DNA of 32,322 nucleotides from Terramyces sp. JEL0728 (GCA_027603945.1 JADIIU010000139.1:1-32322); one strand, 5' to 3'; shown: positions 11,012 to 21,751, counted from the stretch's first letter. Notes: a model not told the origin generated them from the sequence alone. Numbers and translations are program-made.

Positions 11012-12157
11012 ATGAACCTGGTGGTGGCGATTATATCCGCTCTAATATGCTTCTTTGGGTTGGTATGCTCGATAGTTCTGATAAAAGTACTGCCAATTTG
11101 ACAATAGAATCGAAGGAGGTATTCCATAAACAACAGCGGCTTTGGATTAGCAATTACTATTATTGCCATACTAGATTTGCTAAGTGAAGGTGTTTCTTTG
11201 GCTAATCTAGCGTTCTTGATGCTGACAATGATTTATTTGATAATTACTGGAACTGATGATACTCAAAACAAGAGCGGCTCGAACGATGATCAGGCACAGT
11301 TGACTACAGGAACAATGGCAATGTACGGAGTCTATGATGGACTACTATTCTTTTCATACAACATGTCTTTGGCAATCGCACTAATTTCACTTTATATTGT
11401 CAGGTTTCAAGGAAGCTCCATCAGAGTGTCTTGGGAGTTTGCAATTGCAGTTAGCTTTGTTTTGTCGATTGTATTTGCGCTGATTAACGTTGCTCCGCGA
11501 GATAAAGTCTTTCGGGGGATGGACCAACCGCAAAGGTATAAAGATGCTAATTACAGAGTTGCATTTATAATTCTGTTCGTTTTTATGGTTGTATCGTTCA
11601 TGGCGATGGTAGCGTGCTATGTAATGACGTTCAAGATGCTGGAAGCGATAAAGTCAAAAAAGAAGCATCCGCAGCGATCTGCATCCTTATTGATGGTTTG
11701 CTTTATCCAATCTCTCACTATTGCCAACTTTGTTTCTTGGTTTCCCTTCCTTTTGATATTTGTTGGGCAGTTGCTAGTTCCTGACGCAAGCAAATACAAA
11801 GATCTATGGAAGTTCCTCTCTGTGATGATCATTGGGCCGAAAGGTGCTGTGCATTTACTTGCTCTGGCAATCACATTCGCAAACAACAGCTACCCGCTTC
11901 AAGAGACCATCATTGATTCAGAGATGGATTTGGTAAAGATAGACAACAGCCATTTTACCGTGGAATCATTTTTAATTATACCATACACTGAAAATGCCAC
12001 TGTCGGAAAGCCAAACGTCGAAAAGTTTGAGTTAATGAATGCGGGAAAGAGGATTAAAAAGAAATTTACATTCCAAAGTCCTAATGCACCACTGAATCCC
12101 CTTTCACAAGCCGGAGTGGAGGTACAACGGCCGCAGCCTTCTTTGGACCGCAATTAG
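11012..12157 (+). CDS. seven-transmembrane receptor-like protein 1
   Basis: The spliced protein is 374 aa with seven hydrophobic helices, a very short extracellular N-terminus and a cytoplasmic tail of about 90 residues. The first exon (from the ATG at 11012) codes TM1 and ends in SIVLIK. A 21-nt intron (11087-11107) joins it to NRRYSINNSGFG, and without it TM1 would be lost. Family marks shared with four other genes here are a Trp starting TM4 (VSWEFAIA), QSLTIANF in TM6 and PKGAVHLLAL in TM7. It looks like a G-protein-coupled receptor of the cAMP-receptor or class-B-like type rather than rhodopsin class, since no DRY or NPxxY motif is seen. The ligand is unknown. Confidence 0.7.
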
Positions 12158-12365
12158 CACGACAGTTAATTGTTGATAGCATTACATCTAATAAGAATAA
12201 ATTATACTAGACATATCCCGTCCGTTTTGATTCTTTTATACCGCCGGCTGGACTAGTAATGCAATCCGGTGGAGATATTATCCGTAGACAGGTTGGCGTA
12301 CAGTTGCACCATTGGTGGGATCCCGAGAATCATAGTTGGCAGATTTTCCCCAATTTTTTGTGAAT

Positions 12366-13288
12366 ATGGACTATTTGAACTGGATTTTCTTTATAATAGC
12401 AGTATTTGGACTAGTAGGATCTATTCTAGTGATTGCTCTACGGCACCGATATTCTTCACATGCCGGGTTCAAAAAATTGATAATTTCAATTGCAATTGTT
12501 GACATGCTGGCTGCAGGTTTAGGTTTCTAATTGTAGGTCAGGTTGTGTTTAGTATAATATTTTCGCTTTCAACGAATGTCGAGCTGGACACCTTGTCAAA
12601 TGCTTCATTTCCATTGCTACTGGCCTTCTTATTGGCTTCCATCTTCTTGGCGATAACCATTGGTGTAATCTCCTATTACATAACCTACATGAACGGCTCT
12701 CTGGGAAAAGTCTGGTGGAATTCGGCGATTTTTGCGTCAATCTTAATCTCGCTGGTAATAGCTGGCGTATATGTGATAAATGTGGATATAGATCAAGTGC
12801 AGGTCACCAAGAGCACGTTTCTATCCATCGTGGTGCTGTTTTACGACGCATTCTTTTTATTCCTGATGACACTGTACGCTGTCAACTTGTATAGACTGCG
12901 GCAATTCGACAGAAAAGCTTCCATTGAAGGCGAGATGAAGCCTGCTATTACCATGATGATACTACTAATGCAATCTCTCACTTTACTGAACCTGGCTTGC
13001 TACCTTCCATTTGGACTCTACATCAATTTGGTAGCGTTTGGAAAAGGAGGTTCGATTATAACCCGCACAATGCAGTACGCACTAGTCACTCATCCATTTG
13101 TAACCTCCAAAGGCTTGGGACACTTTATCGCACTTGAATATGTCTACCACTGCAAAAACCCGTTCAAGCTGGAAGATACTATCTGCGAAAGTAGTTTTAA
13201 TATGCAGCCAATTTTTGTGCCGTATCCGGAACCAAATGTAGAGATGGAAGGAGAAACGCCAGTAGATAACCGTGGATACACCTTTTAA
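12366..13288 (+). CDS. seven-transmembrane receptor-like protein 2
   Basis: The spliced protein is 300 aa with seven predicted membrane helices. The ATG at 12366 opens TM1 (WIFFIIAVFGLVGSILVI). A 20-nt intron at 12517-12536 (gtttaggtttctaattgtag) interrupts TM2, five residues after its Asp, and restores the frame into GQVVFSIIFS. Family marks are WWNSAIF at TM4, QSLTLLNL in TM6 and SKGLGHFIALEY in TM7. It follows receptor 1 on the same strand 208 bp downstream, which suggests an old tandem duplication. The intervening DNA holds an AATAAA at about 12197 and no other gene. The cytoplasmic tail is short and acidic. Confidence 0.7.
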
Positions 13289-13396
13289 TATATATTCGCT
13301 TTCTCTATCACAACCAGTATCTTTGGGTTGGTTCGAATAAGAGCCAAATAAACAGATTCAACTATTGGCATCTGCAAATTTTTTTTCTAAATCAGA

Positions 13397-14329
13397 ATGG
13401 CAGATTTTGCAAAGCTGTTTAGAAATTCAGCATTTGTTTCCACGCATCAGAATCAACTAATTAAATCAACTGGAACTGCGCAGAGTGCTGGAGAATGGGG
13501 GTTGAAGCACACAGTTAAAGTCCCGTTCAAAGCAATCAAAGTCTCAGAATTCGATCAAAAACTGTTCAAGCGACCGCACATTAAATCAGGGAACAAGATG
13601 ATTTATAACCTAAAGAGATTCCAAGAAATAATGCCACATCCTACAGAAATCAGAGAAAAGGAAATCAACTTGACTGCAACATATGGATTTGAATCAGATG
13701 TACTTTTTAATTAACTTTAGGAATTACCAATCAAACCGCTAGCTGAATTGGCTCCTGCAGAGTGGAAAAAGTGGGTAGATTACACAAAAGCGCAAAGAGA
13801 AACTTACTTGGAAGAAATTAAGAGTGGAACAATGAGCGAATTGGATTGGAAGAGATATCTAGGATTAGATAAAATAACTGAATTGCCAAGGCCAATACAT
13901 CCGCCATTTTACTCTACAAGAAAAACAAACCAGGAAATATTGCCAGTGAAAGGACGTATTCTTAATGTTGCTGAAAACAGATCCCTTATCGTTGGCATTG
14001 CCGGCTACACTTGCAAATTGGAATATCGAGATATTCTGCCTGGATTACAAATCATCAAGCAATTGCAATCCAGCCGCTACTTTACTGTAGATCGCGAAGT
14101 TGAATATGATTTCTATATCCTCTCGGTTGATTTTGACAAGGATGGCAATGCAGATATCAAAGTGTCAATGAGGAAACCAGACGGTGAATTGCCAAAGAAG
14201 CCAACAGTATTAAAGAGTACAATGGACCAATACGGAAGGCGAAATCAATTAAAAATGGAAAGCCTCACTCAAGATGAAGCTGCTCAAGCAATTTTAAGAG
14301 AGTTTGCCAATCTCTCAAAGAGACATTAA
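13397..14329 (+). CDS. MRP51-like mitochondrial small-subunit ribosomal protein
   Basis: The spliced protein is 303 aa. Near the N-terminus it has GEWGLKHTVKVPFKAIKVSEFD, which matches the WGLKRPLP-like block of the fungal mitochondrial ribosomal protein Mrp51 family, as I know it. The first residues (MADFAKLFRNSAF) could form a mitochondrial targeting helix. A 21-nt intron at 13700-13720 joins FESD to ELPIKPLAELAPAEWKKW. The C-terminal half fits no other motif I recognise. TAATAAA overlaps the stop codon. The identification depends on one short block, so it is probable rather than certain. If correct, it points to a fungal affinity. Confidence 0.6.
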
Positions 14330-14453
14330 TAAATATTCAATTTGGTCTAAATATGTTGATTGGCTGCTTAGTTTACTTATCCACGGCTGTCCTGCATAAA
14401 TCTATTTCCATGTTATTTTTGTCTGTAATAGATACCTACAAACTTTCCGAAAA

Positions 14454-15150
14454 ATGAAGCAGCAGAAACTGAATTTCCCTGTTAAACGAAAAGCAGAAGG
14501 AGAAGACCAACCAAAGAAGCTTCAGAAACAAGATCCAGATATCGTATTCTTGTTCACTCACGGTGCCGGGGGAGGATTGGGAACCAAACCCAGTCAAACC
14601 TGGATAGAGCTACTCGGAACAATAGGTACACACAATTAATGCAGGAACCGTACATCCTTTGGAGTACGCCTACGTTGCGAAAAAGAAACCGCCGTCGAAA
14701 ATGCCTGTATTAGTTGAAGAACAAATTGCAGAGTATCTGAAAATCAAGGAAAAGCACCCGGGAAAACGAATTGTTATGGCCGGCAGATCCATGGGCAGTC
14801 GAGTAGCTTGTCATGCGTCAGTAGATGAACGTGTAGATCCACTAGCGATAGTTTGCTTGTCCTACCCGCTGATTGGAAACAATAAATCGGTGCGAGATGA
14901 AATACTAAAAGAAATGGACTGTCCAACCCTCTTTGTGCAAGGCACCAGAGACAAAATGTGTCCTATAGATCAACTTGAAAAAGTAATCAACGGTAAAGAT
15001 TCCTGCGAAATATTTGTCTTTGAAGGCGGTGATCATTCGTTGAATGTGCTGAAGAGGCAGCCAAAGAGTCTTGACACGGTACAAAAAGAATGTCTCGAGA
15101 AAATCACTGAATTCTGCAGCAAACTATCCAATAATGCAAAACAGATGTAA
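14454..15150 (+). CDS. TEX30/KANL3-like alpha/beta hydrolase
   Basis: The spliced protein is 225 aa with an alpha/beta-hydrolase fold. Visible parts are FTHGAGGG (oxyanion region), the nucleophile elbow GRSMGSR, the acid-bearing loop GTRDKMCPID and the histidine loop GGDHSLNV, so a full catalytic triad is present. The order and spacing match the TEX30/KANSL3-like family, whose substrates are unknown. A 19-nt intron at 14626-14644 (gtacacacaattaatgcag) joins LLGTIG to TVHPLEYAYV and removes a stop. The first 30 residues are basic and lysine-rich, including QQKLNFPVKRKAE, and look like a nuclear-localisation segment. Confidence 0.75.
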
Positions 15151-15185
15151 TACATTAAAATAAAGATACAGACAGTTATATTAAT

Positions 15186-16172
15186 TTATACAGTGTCGCC
15201 AGCTAGGCTTACGGAAGAGTTTTTCCAATCAATCGTTAGCAAAGTCGGATCCATCTCTTTGAGCTTTGGTGTAATATTGGATTGCAGTTTTCCTCCAACA
15301 AAAGAGTACTCTGAAACCAATAACGCTATTGCATGCAAGAACCCTTTTGATCCAGCAGCAATGCAGTAATAGTAATTCACAATTGTCCATCCAATCGACA
15401 GCGGCTCCTTGATATACAAGGCAGAGTAGTTTTCAAGCACGTAGGAAAACAATTGCACCAAATTGGCGACAGTTAGAGCCTGGACCATGTTTAGCATGAG
15501 TACCACACTTGGATTATGTTGATCCGACGCTCCAACTTGTTTGCGCAATGTATACACAGTAATTCCAAACAGCACCAGCATTACCACAAAGGCTGATAGA
15601 GATTGGGCCACCTGTGACCACTGGTAGTATGTGTTCCAAGTGCTAAACTGGCTGTCGTCAAAGAAAATAATATTGTAGTAGATCAGGAACGTTGTGGTGA
15701 TCGTAAATGGTATAGCAACGCATACAAAACTGGCAAACTTCCATTTGTACTGTTGAAAGTTTTGATTTCGGCATATTATTCCGTGGGCAGCAATTGCAAT
15801 GAATACACCAAAATTTGCGGAGCCATAGTGAAAGATATTATTTAGTAGGAAAAAGATTTTCCTTGTCCGATGCACTCCCCACCATACCGGATCAGAGTAC
15901 TTTGTGTTTATCCAATTGTCGTAAAACCCAGTTTGACAGTTCTCGTAGTACTCCAGTTCTTGTAAAACCATCCCAACGAGGTAGTTAATTGCAGCGAATA
16001 AATCAAAGTATGCTGTGATTGAAATGAGCATTCCAAAACTGGATTCTTTCTTAAAGTACTTTGTTCTCGTCCGCAGTATGTAAAGCGCACCAACAATTCC
16101 AAAAAATGAGAAAACTATTGCTGTCACATCTGGTGGTAGCATGAATTTGCAGTTTGTTTGATATACAGTCAT
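15186..16172 (-). CDS. seven-transmembrane receptor-like protein 3 (intronless)
   Basis: This 328-aa protein with seven predicted membrane helices is coded by one exon. The best start is the ATG at 16172 (MTVYQTNCKFMLPPD); the open frame reaches 16286 but the extra residues are not family-like. It has a longer first extracellular loop with Cys and aromatic residues. Family marks are YKWKFASF at TM4, QALTVANL in TM6 and SKGFLHAIALLVSEY in TM7. It is the closest relative of the neighbouring receptor 4: both end TM7 in SEY and continue with GKL.SN. It lacks the intron that receptor 4 has after TM1, presumably by intron loss. Confidence 0.7.
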   Translation of the reverse strand: MTVYQTNCKFMLPPDVTAIVFSFFGIVGALYILRTRTKYFKKESSFGMLISITAYFDLFAAINYLVGMVLQELEYYENCQTGFYDNWINTKYSDPVWWGVHRTRKIFFLLNNIFHYGSANFGVFIAIAAHGIICRNQNFQQYKWKFASFVCVAIPFTITTTFLIYYNIIFFDDSQFSTWNTYYQWSQVAQSLSAFVVMLVLFGITVYTLRKQVGASDQHNPSVVLMLNMVQALTVANLVQLFSYVLENYSALYIKEPLSIGWTIVNYYYCIAAGSKGFLHAIALLVSEYSFVGGKLQSNITPKLKEMDPTLLTIDWKNSSVSLAGDTV

Positions 16173-16258
16173 TCTAATTTTTGAAAAATCAGACCCATTT
16201 AAGCGGTGCGGGAGTAGAGTCCTGCCCCGAGTCCCGATTAAAAAGGAAGCGAAATGAC

Positions 16259-17269
16259 CTAAACAGACAGAGTGTTCAAGGTCCATTCAATAGTGGGTAT
16301 AGAAGGCTCCGTGCTTGAAGTTGATAAGTTGGAATGAAGCTTCCCCTCTTTGATTTTGTATTCAGACATCCATAGTGCAATCATATGGTAAAACCCTTTG
16401 GAAGAGACAGTGATGGAATATAAATAGGAATAGATCATTGAATCCGATTGGATGATCTGGGCATCTTGGAATATATATAAATATGATATTGAGCAAATGA
16501 TATTTGAAAGAGTGAGGGCTTGAATCATATTCATCATTATCCGGAGCGGTCTCGAATCTGCATTGATATTTGTCTTGTAAGAAGGGGTATCTCTGGTCCA
16601 CAGCTTGTACAAAGTGAACGTGAAAAACACAATCATCGGAATTAAAAGTGCAAATGAATAGACCAGAAATGCGATATCGTAGTTGTAATTCCTAATATAA
16701 ACCAAAGAATACCATTTAGCCCATAGCGTCAAGTATTTTACATCGTTGAAATAGCAGATCAAACTGCCTACACATAATATCAGCGGCGGCATCATTGCAG
16801 CTTTCAGCAGTCGTTTCCACCTTATGTTTTGTGAGGAACCATCAAGACAAACTACCGAAAAGGCAATGTAGGCAATTATCAACCCGATATCTCCAGATGA
16901 CAGCAGGAAAAAGTCCTGTACCTGCAGTGCTACTCGTTGCAGTTTAAACATGAGCCAAAATTCCGGATACTCTTCAAAAGATGTGCGAACGTTAAAGTTT
17001 GGATCGTAGAATTCTATTCCCAACCGGCATTGTTTGTACTCGACAGCTGAAAATAGCATCGTGCCAATCAACCACATTATTGATGACAGCAAATCAAAGA
17101 TTGCCATTGCGGCAATAAGGTATCCAAACCCATTTGGATTCTTGAAATATCTCTTGCGATTCTAGTTCAATTAATATGTTACATATAGGATTATCACTGA
17201 TCCTACTACTCCGAGTATTGAAAAGACGATTGTTGGCCAGTTCAAATACGTTTCAATACTACAATCCAT
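16259..17269 (-). CDS. seven-transmembrane receptor-like protein 4
   Basis: The spliced protein is 329 aa with seven predicted membrane helices. The first exon from the ATG at 17269 codes TM1 (WPTIVFSILGVVGSVIILY). A 21-nt intron at 17162-17182 joins it to NRKRYFKNPNGFG. This position and phase match the introns of receptors 1 and 5. Marks are IRWKRLLKA at TM4, QALTLSNI in TM6 and SKGFYHMIALWMSEY in TM7. It lies head-to-tail with receptor 3, 86 bp upstream of that start, so the pair is a tandem duplication. The tail is Ser/Thr-rich, as in many receptors regulated by phosphorylation; that role is inferred. Confidence 0.7.
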
Positions 17270-17314
17270 TTTGCTAGCTGGTATCCTTTTAAAAATGAAA
17301 ACCACTCTCTTTCA

Positions 17315-17559
17315 GGTTGGGTTGCGCTCCCAGCTCAGTCTGGAACCCACCTTGATGAACTCGGGGAACTGGAGAAGACACTCGACACAAAGCCGGAACA
17401 GTAGACACACTGCGAGAATATTTGGAGAAATCCATTGCTCGCATAGATTGGGTAAGTGCGGAACCCACAGGTTGCGGTGCAATCCGCATCAATTTGAGCA
17501 ATGTTCTAATAGCTGCAATAAAATATACATTAGACCACTTACGCCATGGAAATATTTAA
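17315..17559 (+). pseudogene. possible frame-broken small coding region
   Basis: Two protein-like stretches lie in different frames with no usable intron between them. The first (17315-17401) contains HLDELGELEKTLDTKPEQ and ends in TAG. The second (17401-17559) continues with VDTLREYLEKSIARIDW and NLSNVLIAAIKYTLDHL. A shift of one base at about 17400 would make them a single helical protein. The minus strand is also open at 17489-17650 (MVNGKTIEKFHTQVRINQDI). I recognise no family in either reading. It could be a decayed gene, an assembly indel or a real gene on the other strand. The rest of 17270-17694 shows nothing else. Confidence 0.3.
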
Positions 17560-17694
17560 ACCCAGAGCAAGGTTTAATGAAACCCTGTAATATATCTTGG
17601 TTGATCCGAACTTGCGTGTGAAATTTCTCAATAGTTTTTCCATTCACCATTTTCGTAGTGGTTACACATGCACTTTGCTTTCTGATTCCATTCA

Positions 17695-18734
17695 ATGACT
17701 GAAATACAGTTTGAACCTCGTAAAATCGCACCTCAGGATGGATGGCAAGCAGCAGCAATAATATTTTGGATCCTAATGTATCCATTATTAATGTCGCTAT
17801 ACTTTTCATTATACAAGTTTGAAACTCTAGTTCCATTCCTGTTGGCGTATCTCATTTACTTGTATCTCGACCCAGCACCGGAAATGGCCGGCAGAACGAG
17901 CAAGGTGTTTAGGAGTCTATCTTTGTGGAAGAGCATGCGAGGTATTTTAGGCTAATGCAGACTATTTCCCTGCAAGGCTTGTCAAAACTGCAGAGTTAGA
18001 TCCAAGCAAGAACTATATATTTGGATATCACCCCCATGGTGTTATCGGACTAGGTAATCATCCAATTGATGGCAGGTGCATTTATCAACTTTGGCACTGA
18101 TGCAAATTCATTCAGCGATATGTTTAAAGGAATCGAGCTTCATTTAATTACCTTGGACGTCAACTTTTTTATGCCCATAGCTAGGGAAGTATTGCTATTC
18201 CTTGGGATCTGTGCTTCATCTGAAAAATCTTGCAACAATATCGTAACTAAGAAACCAGGAAGCTCGCTCATGCTTGTATTAGGTGGTGCCCAGGAGTCTA
18301 CTCTTGCATTTCCTAATACCAACGGTTTAATCTTGAAAAAACGTTTTGGATTCGTTAAAATCGCCCTAAAGAATGGTGCTTCTCTAGTCCCAGTATTTAG
18401 TTTTGGTGAAAATGATATCTGGGATCAATTACCTAATCCTAAAGGCTCGTTATTGCACAAATTCCAAGACTTTTCTCGTAAAACCCTAACATTCGTACCA
18501 CCAGCTATCTACGGCCGCGGTTTATTTAGTGAAGGATTTGGCCTAATGCCTCATAGAAGACCTATAACTTCAGTTGTCGGTGCCCCAATTGATTGTCCAA
18601 AGGTAGAGCGTCCATCCAGGGGATTGATATTGGAATACCAACTCAAGTATATTCAAGCTCTTGAAGACTTGTACCACACGCATAAACACAAATACTTGCC
18701 AAACAGACAGGAAGAATTAAAGTTTGTTGAATAA
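17695..18734 (+). CDS. DGAT2: diacylglycerol O-acyltransferase 2 (DGAT2 family)
   Basis: DGAT2 transfers an acyl group from acyl-CoA to diacylglycerol in the ER to form storage triacylglycerol. The spliced protein is 332 aa. An N-terminal hydrophobic hairpin (residues about 20-60) is followed by [12 protein letters not shown]. The family signature [15 protein letters not shown] carries the catalytic HPHG at residues 106-109. Later blocks are [30 protein letters not shown] and GRGLF. Introns are at 17942-17960 (gtattttaggctaatgcag) and 18054-18075 (22 nt); both are needed to assemble the signature. The stop codon lies inside a GAATAAA, so stop and polyadenylation signal appear to overlap. It could equally be a monoacylglycerol acyltransferase of the same family. 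Confidence 0.9.
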
Positions 18735-18764
18735 AGACCTCATAATTTAATTCCGGCATCCCGT

Positions 18765-19389
18765 TTATTCATAATCAATGGAAATGTATATACCCTCTCT
18801 TGCAATCCATAATTCATTTTCTCCTCTGGAATTCCTACCGCTGATTTCTAATTGTCCGTTGATTGGATTTCCATAAGTATATCTAGTATTTGAAGACAAA
18901 TATGCTCCAGTATCCGCATGTTCTATGTTAACAAAAGGTACTCAAAGCGACAGCTTCTTCCCTCTTCCACACTTTTCCTTTGCACTCAACAATCCAATTA
19001 TCACCGGTATCTGCTACATCATACGCAGACACTTCCTGCTGTTGCGACAAAGGACTTGCAATCTTGTGAGAGTGTAAGAGTTTTTTAGTGTTTGAATGTT
19101 TCAGTCTGATAGTTGAACCACAAGATATAGAAACTCCACGGGTACAATATTGGCCGTATTCTCCAAACACCGCAAAGTAAGAATTGGGGTCGTTTGCACT
19201 TTGGAATCCAGTAACTGATTGCTGTCCTGAACCGCTTCCGTAATTAACTTCATGCGAGTGCAGAAAGTATCCTGATGGTTTATGAGCCAGCTTTATTATC
19301 GAGCCGCAAGTAACTGTAGCAAACTCTTTTTCCAATACAAAATCTGCTGCTATTATCGAAGTTATTAAGATTGCAAGCTTTGAAAGCAT
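18765..19389 (-). CDS. SDF2: SDF2-like ER protein with MIR domain
   Basis: SDF2/SDF2L1 are small ER-lumen MIR-domain proteins that work with Hsp40/BiP in quality control of secreted proteins. The spliced protein is 201 aa. A signal peptide (MLSKLAILITSIIAA) is followed by three MIR repeats: VTCGSIIKLAHKPSGYFLHS, GSGSGQQSVTGF and RLKHSNTKKLLHSHKIASPL. A 19-nt intron at 18923-18941 (gtaccttttgttaacatag) joins EEAVAL to KHADTGAYLSS in the third repeat. No KDEL-like signal is present at the C-terminus (ISIDYE). The start is placed at ATG 19389 because the signal peptide begins there, although the frame stays open upstream. It converges on DGAT2 with 30 bp between stops. Confidence 0.9.
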
Positions 19390-19628
19390 CTGAGATTGCT
19401 GAAAAATTGGAGAAATTATTGCAATACCTCCAACGACCTTGCCCATATTAATAGAACTGAATGCTAATTTAGTGGTATCGTGAGTGCAGACTATAATTTC
19501 GACACTGTCGATAGCATAAGAGGATAGCGAAATGCTCTGAAATGCAGTGCTAGAGCTAGCTTTATGTAAATGCAAGCCTATTGGAGTGATAGATTTGACA
19601 GTTCGCGCGGTGACATCACTTTACTTTG
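19390..19628. other. divergent promoter region SDF2/BBOF1
   Basis: The SDF2 frame remains open through this 239-bp stretch on the minus strand. The conceptual translation is plausible but has no good start and would bury the signal peptide. I read it as a shared promoter region with no gene. Confidence 0.4.
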
Positions 19629-21709
19629 ATGTCTGCAAAGGGTAAAAAGAAGGGAAAGAAAGAAAAGGCTCCAAAGGAAATCAGTCCAGGTATTTCATTA
19701 ATAAAAAAGAAAAGCTTGCAGAGCAGCAAGAGCAGCGCACATTGGAATATTATCAAGTAAAAGTGTCTGATTTGATGGACAAGTTGGAACGAATGTAAGA
19801 TTAAATTTATCAAAGGAAATCCAAAAATGAGACTCTTCAAAAGGAAAATACCACTCTTGCGCGGACTCAAGCTAAATTCTATAGCGATAAGCAAGATATT
19901 GTGGAATTTTTGAACATCAAGGTTGGAGAGCATGAGAGAATGATTGCCAATTTGGAAAATAAAAATCGAACTTTGGATCAGGAGAAAAGGGATATGGAGT
20001 TGCATTATCAAACGCAAATAGCTAATCTTGAAAAGTCGTCGCAATTGGAACAGGAGAATCTGAATCAGCAATGTCAAAAATTTAAAACAGAGTTGGTCGA
20101 GCTGTCTTCATTTTCAGCTCAGAAAGATGATATGGAAGAGCAACTGAAGCAATTCAAAATATTATTAGAAAAGAAAGAGAATGATTATCGCGAGACAATA
20201 CATAATTTGGAACGAAAAGTTCTCCAGGATAAAGTATTTAAAATCTTATGCCTAGAGCCAAATGAAACGAGAAATGCTGCAAAAAGTAAACGAGGCAGTT
20301 GCAAATTTCCGTCGAGTAGCTGACCAGCAAATGGCAGAGGTAATCAGCAATTAATCAGACAACCAAAAGAGCAATCAGGGAAAACATGTCAATCACTGCT
20401 CAGCTGAAAAAAATGAGCTTGAAAACAGTCGAGTTTATTTCTGAAAATGAAGCTTTGAACGAAAAAATGAAGAACCTGAAAACGACAAACAGCCTGTTGA
20501 TGGAGAGTGAAAGAGAGTTGGCGAAAAGGAATCACGCCAACCAAAAAGTAATTAAAATGCTGGTTGAAAAGCTGAAAGGTAATTGGATTTCATTGCTAGA
20601 AAGCGATCAAATGCTAGAAATTGCTTTTGATGATCCAAACTACGATCCATTCCAACCACCAAGAGAATTTTTGACAGAGGAAATGATAGAAGTGCCTAAA
20701 ATCTAAAATTAGGAAATCAGAGAGCTCCAGGACGATTATAATATCCTTGCAGACAGGCTAGGTACACTTCCTGATGTGGAAAGCGATCTGAGATTAATTA
20801 TTGAAGAAGCAGAGACAGCGATTGAATCAGATACAGCAACCCAGGAAGTACTAGATTATATTCAATCTAATTTGCAAATTATTGCAGACAGGTTCTTTGC
20901 TTTAACGTAGACTGAACGAAATGACGCTGTTTGATGACAACCAAGCACCTGAGGAAGATAGTCAGGATTCTCAATCAGAACAAGAATATTATGAAGAGTA
21001 TGACCAGGAATCAAATATCGCACAGTCTACTTCCGCTTCAAACAAATCACTTGAGGAAATAAAGAGCGACGAGGAGTCTGTAAGCAATTTGGAACAGAAT
21101 TCAATTGCACAATCTCAAGAACAACTAGACAGTGTCACTCACTCCTTGAAAGAATCCCAATTCCCTTCAAAAGAAGATTTTAGCTCTGAAGATTTAGAAT
21201 TCCCAGAAGGTTATGAGGAAGAACCATTCGAAATTGATGAATCTGCGTATTCGGAAGCATCTACGCCAACAATATCGTCAAAATCAACCAAAAATGCAAA
21301 AGAAAAGATACAGGCGATCACATTAAGTCCAAGGAAACCGGGTCAAGGGCCCAATCAGTATCAAAGAAAGATTGAACTAAACTTTTTGAAAATGATCGAG
21401 CCAACGAAAAGGATTACGTACAATAATGAAGTCCAGCCAGATATTCTTACATTTGGAACCCAAAGAACAATTGGAATTCAAACCAATCCATTCAAATTCG
21501 GCCCGTCTGTCAACACCGATTATCTACTAGGCGATGTTCGACCGTGGGGCAACAAAGCTGAATGCTTACCGCAAAAAGGACTTGGGATGTATGTATCACG
21601 AAGCCATCAAACACAAATGACCAAAATCTTGACTAGCGCTCATCAAAAAGTAAAGAATGAGACTAAACTACCACCTGTCGTTTCCAGCTTGAAAGCCAAT
21701 CGAATGTAG
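19629..21709 (+). CDS. BBOF1: BBOF1/CCDC176-like basal body-orientation factor
   Basis: BBOF1 is a coiled-coil protein of motile cilia and basal bodies. The spliced protein is about 645-652 aa. It starts with a basic segment (MSAKGKKKGKKEKAPKE) like that of the family, then long coiled coil. The strongest block is NLERKVLQDK joined to MKREMLQKVNEAV, then ADQQMAETTKRAIREN and KVIKMLVEKLK, which matches animal BBOF1 closely. Introns: 19690-19709, 19795-19815, 20234-20255, 20340-20358, possibly 20579-20599, 20692-20712 and 20892-20910 (gttctttgctttaacgtag). The last one removes a TAG and joins IIADR to LNEMTLFDDNQ in frame. The acidic reading frame that begins 10 bp later at 20921 is therefore its C-terminal part and not a separate gene. 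That tail is Glu/Ser-rich and disordered, ending in an ordered, unrecognised segment (RTIGIQTNPFKFGPS). Confidence 0.8.
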
Positions 21710-21751
21710 TTAATACACATTACCGTATTATAATAAAAATTCAAAATTTAT

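Noticed and set aside
13329..13342. ggttcgaataagagcc as a tRNA B box
   Set aside because: The last bases do not fit the B box, and no A box, anticodon arm or acceptor stem can be drawn around it.
16173..16286. N-terminal extension of receptor 3
   Set aside because: The frame is open, but the residues are not hydrophobic or family-like, and the ATG at 16172 places the N-terminus as in the other receptors.
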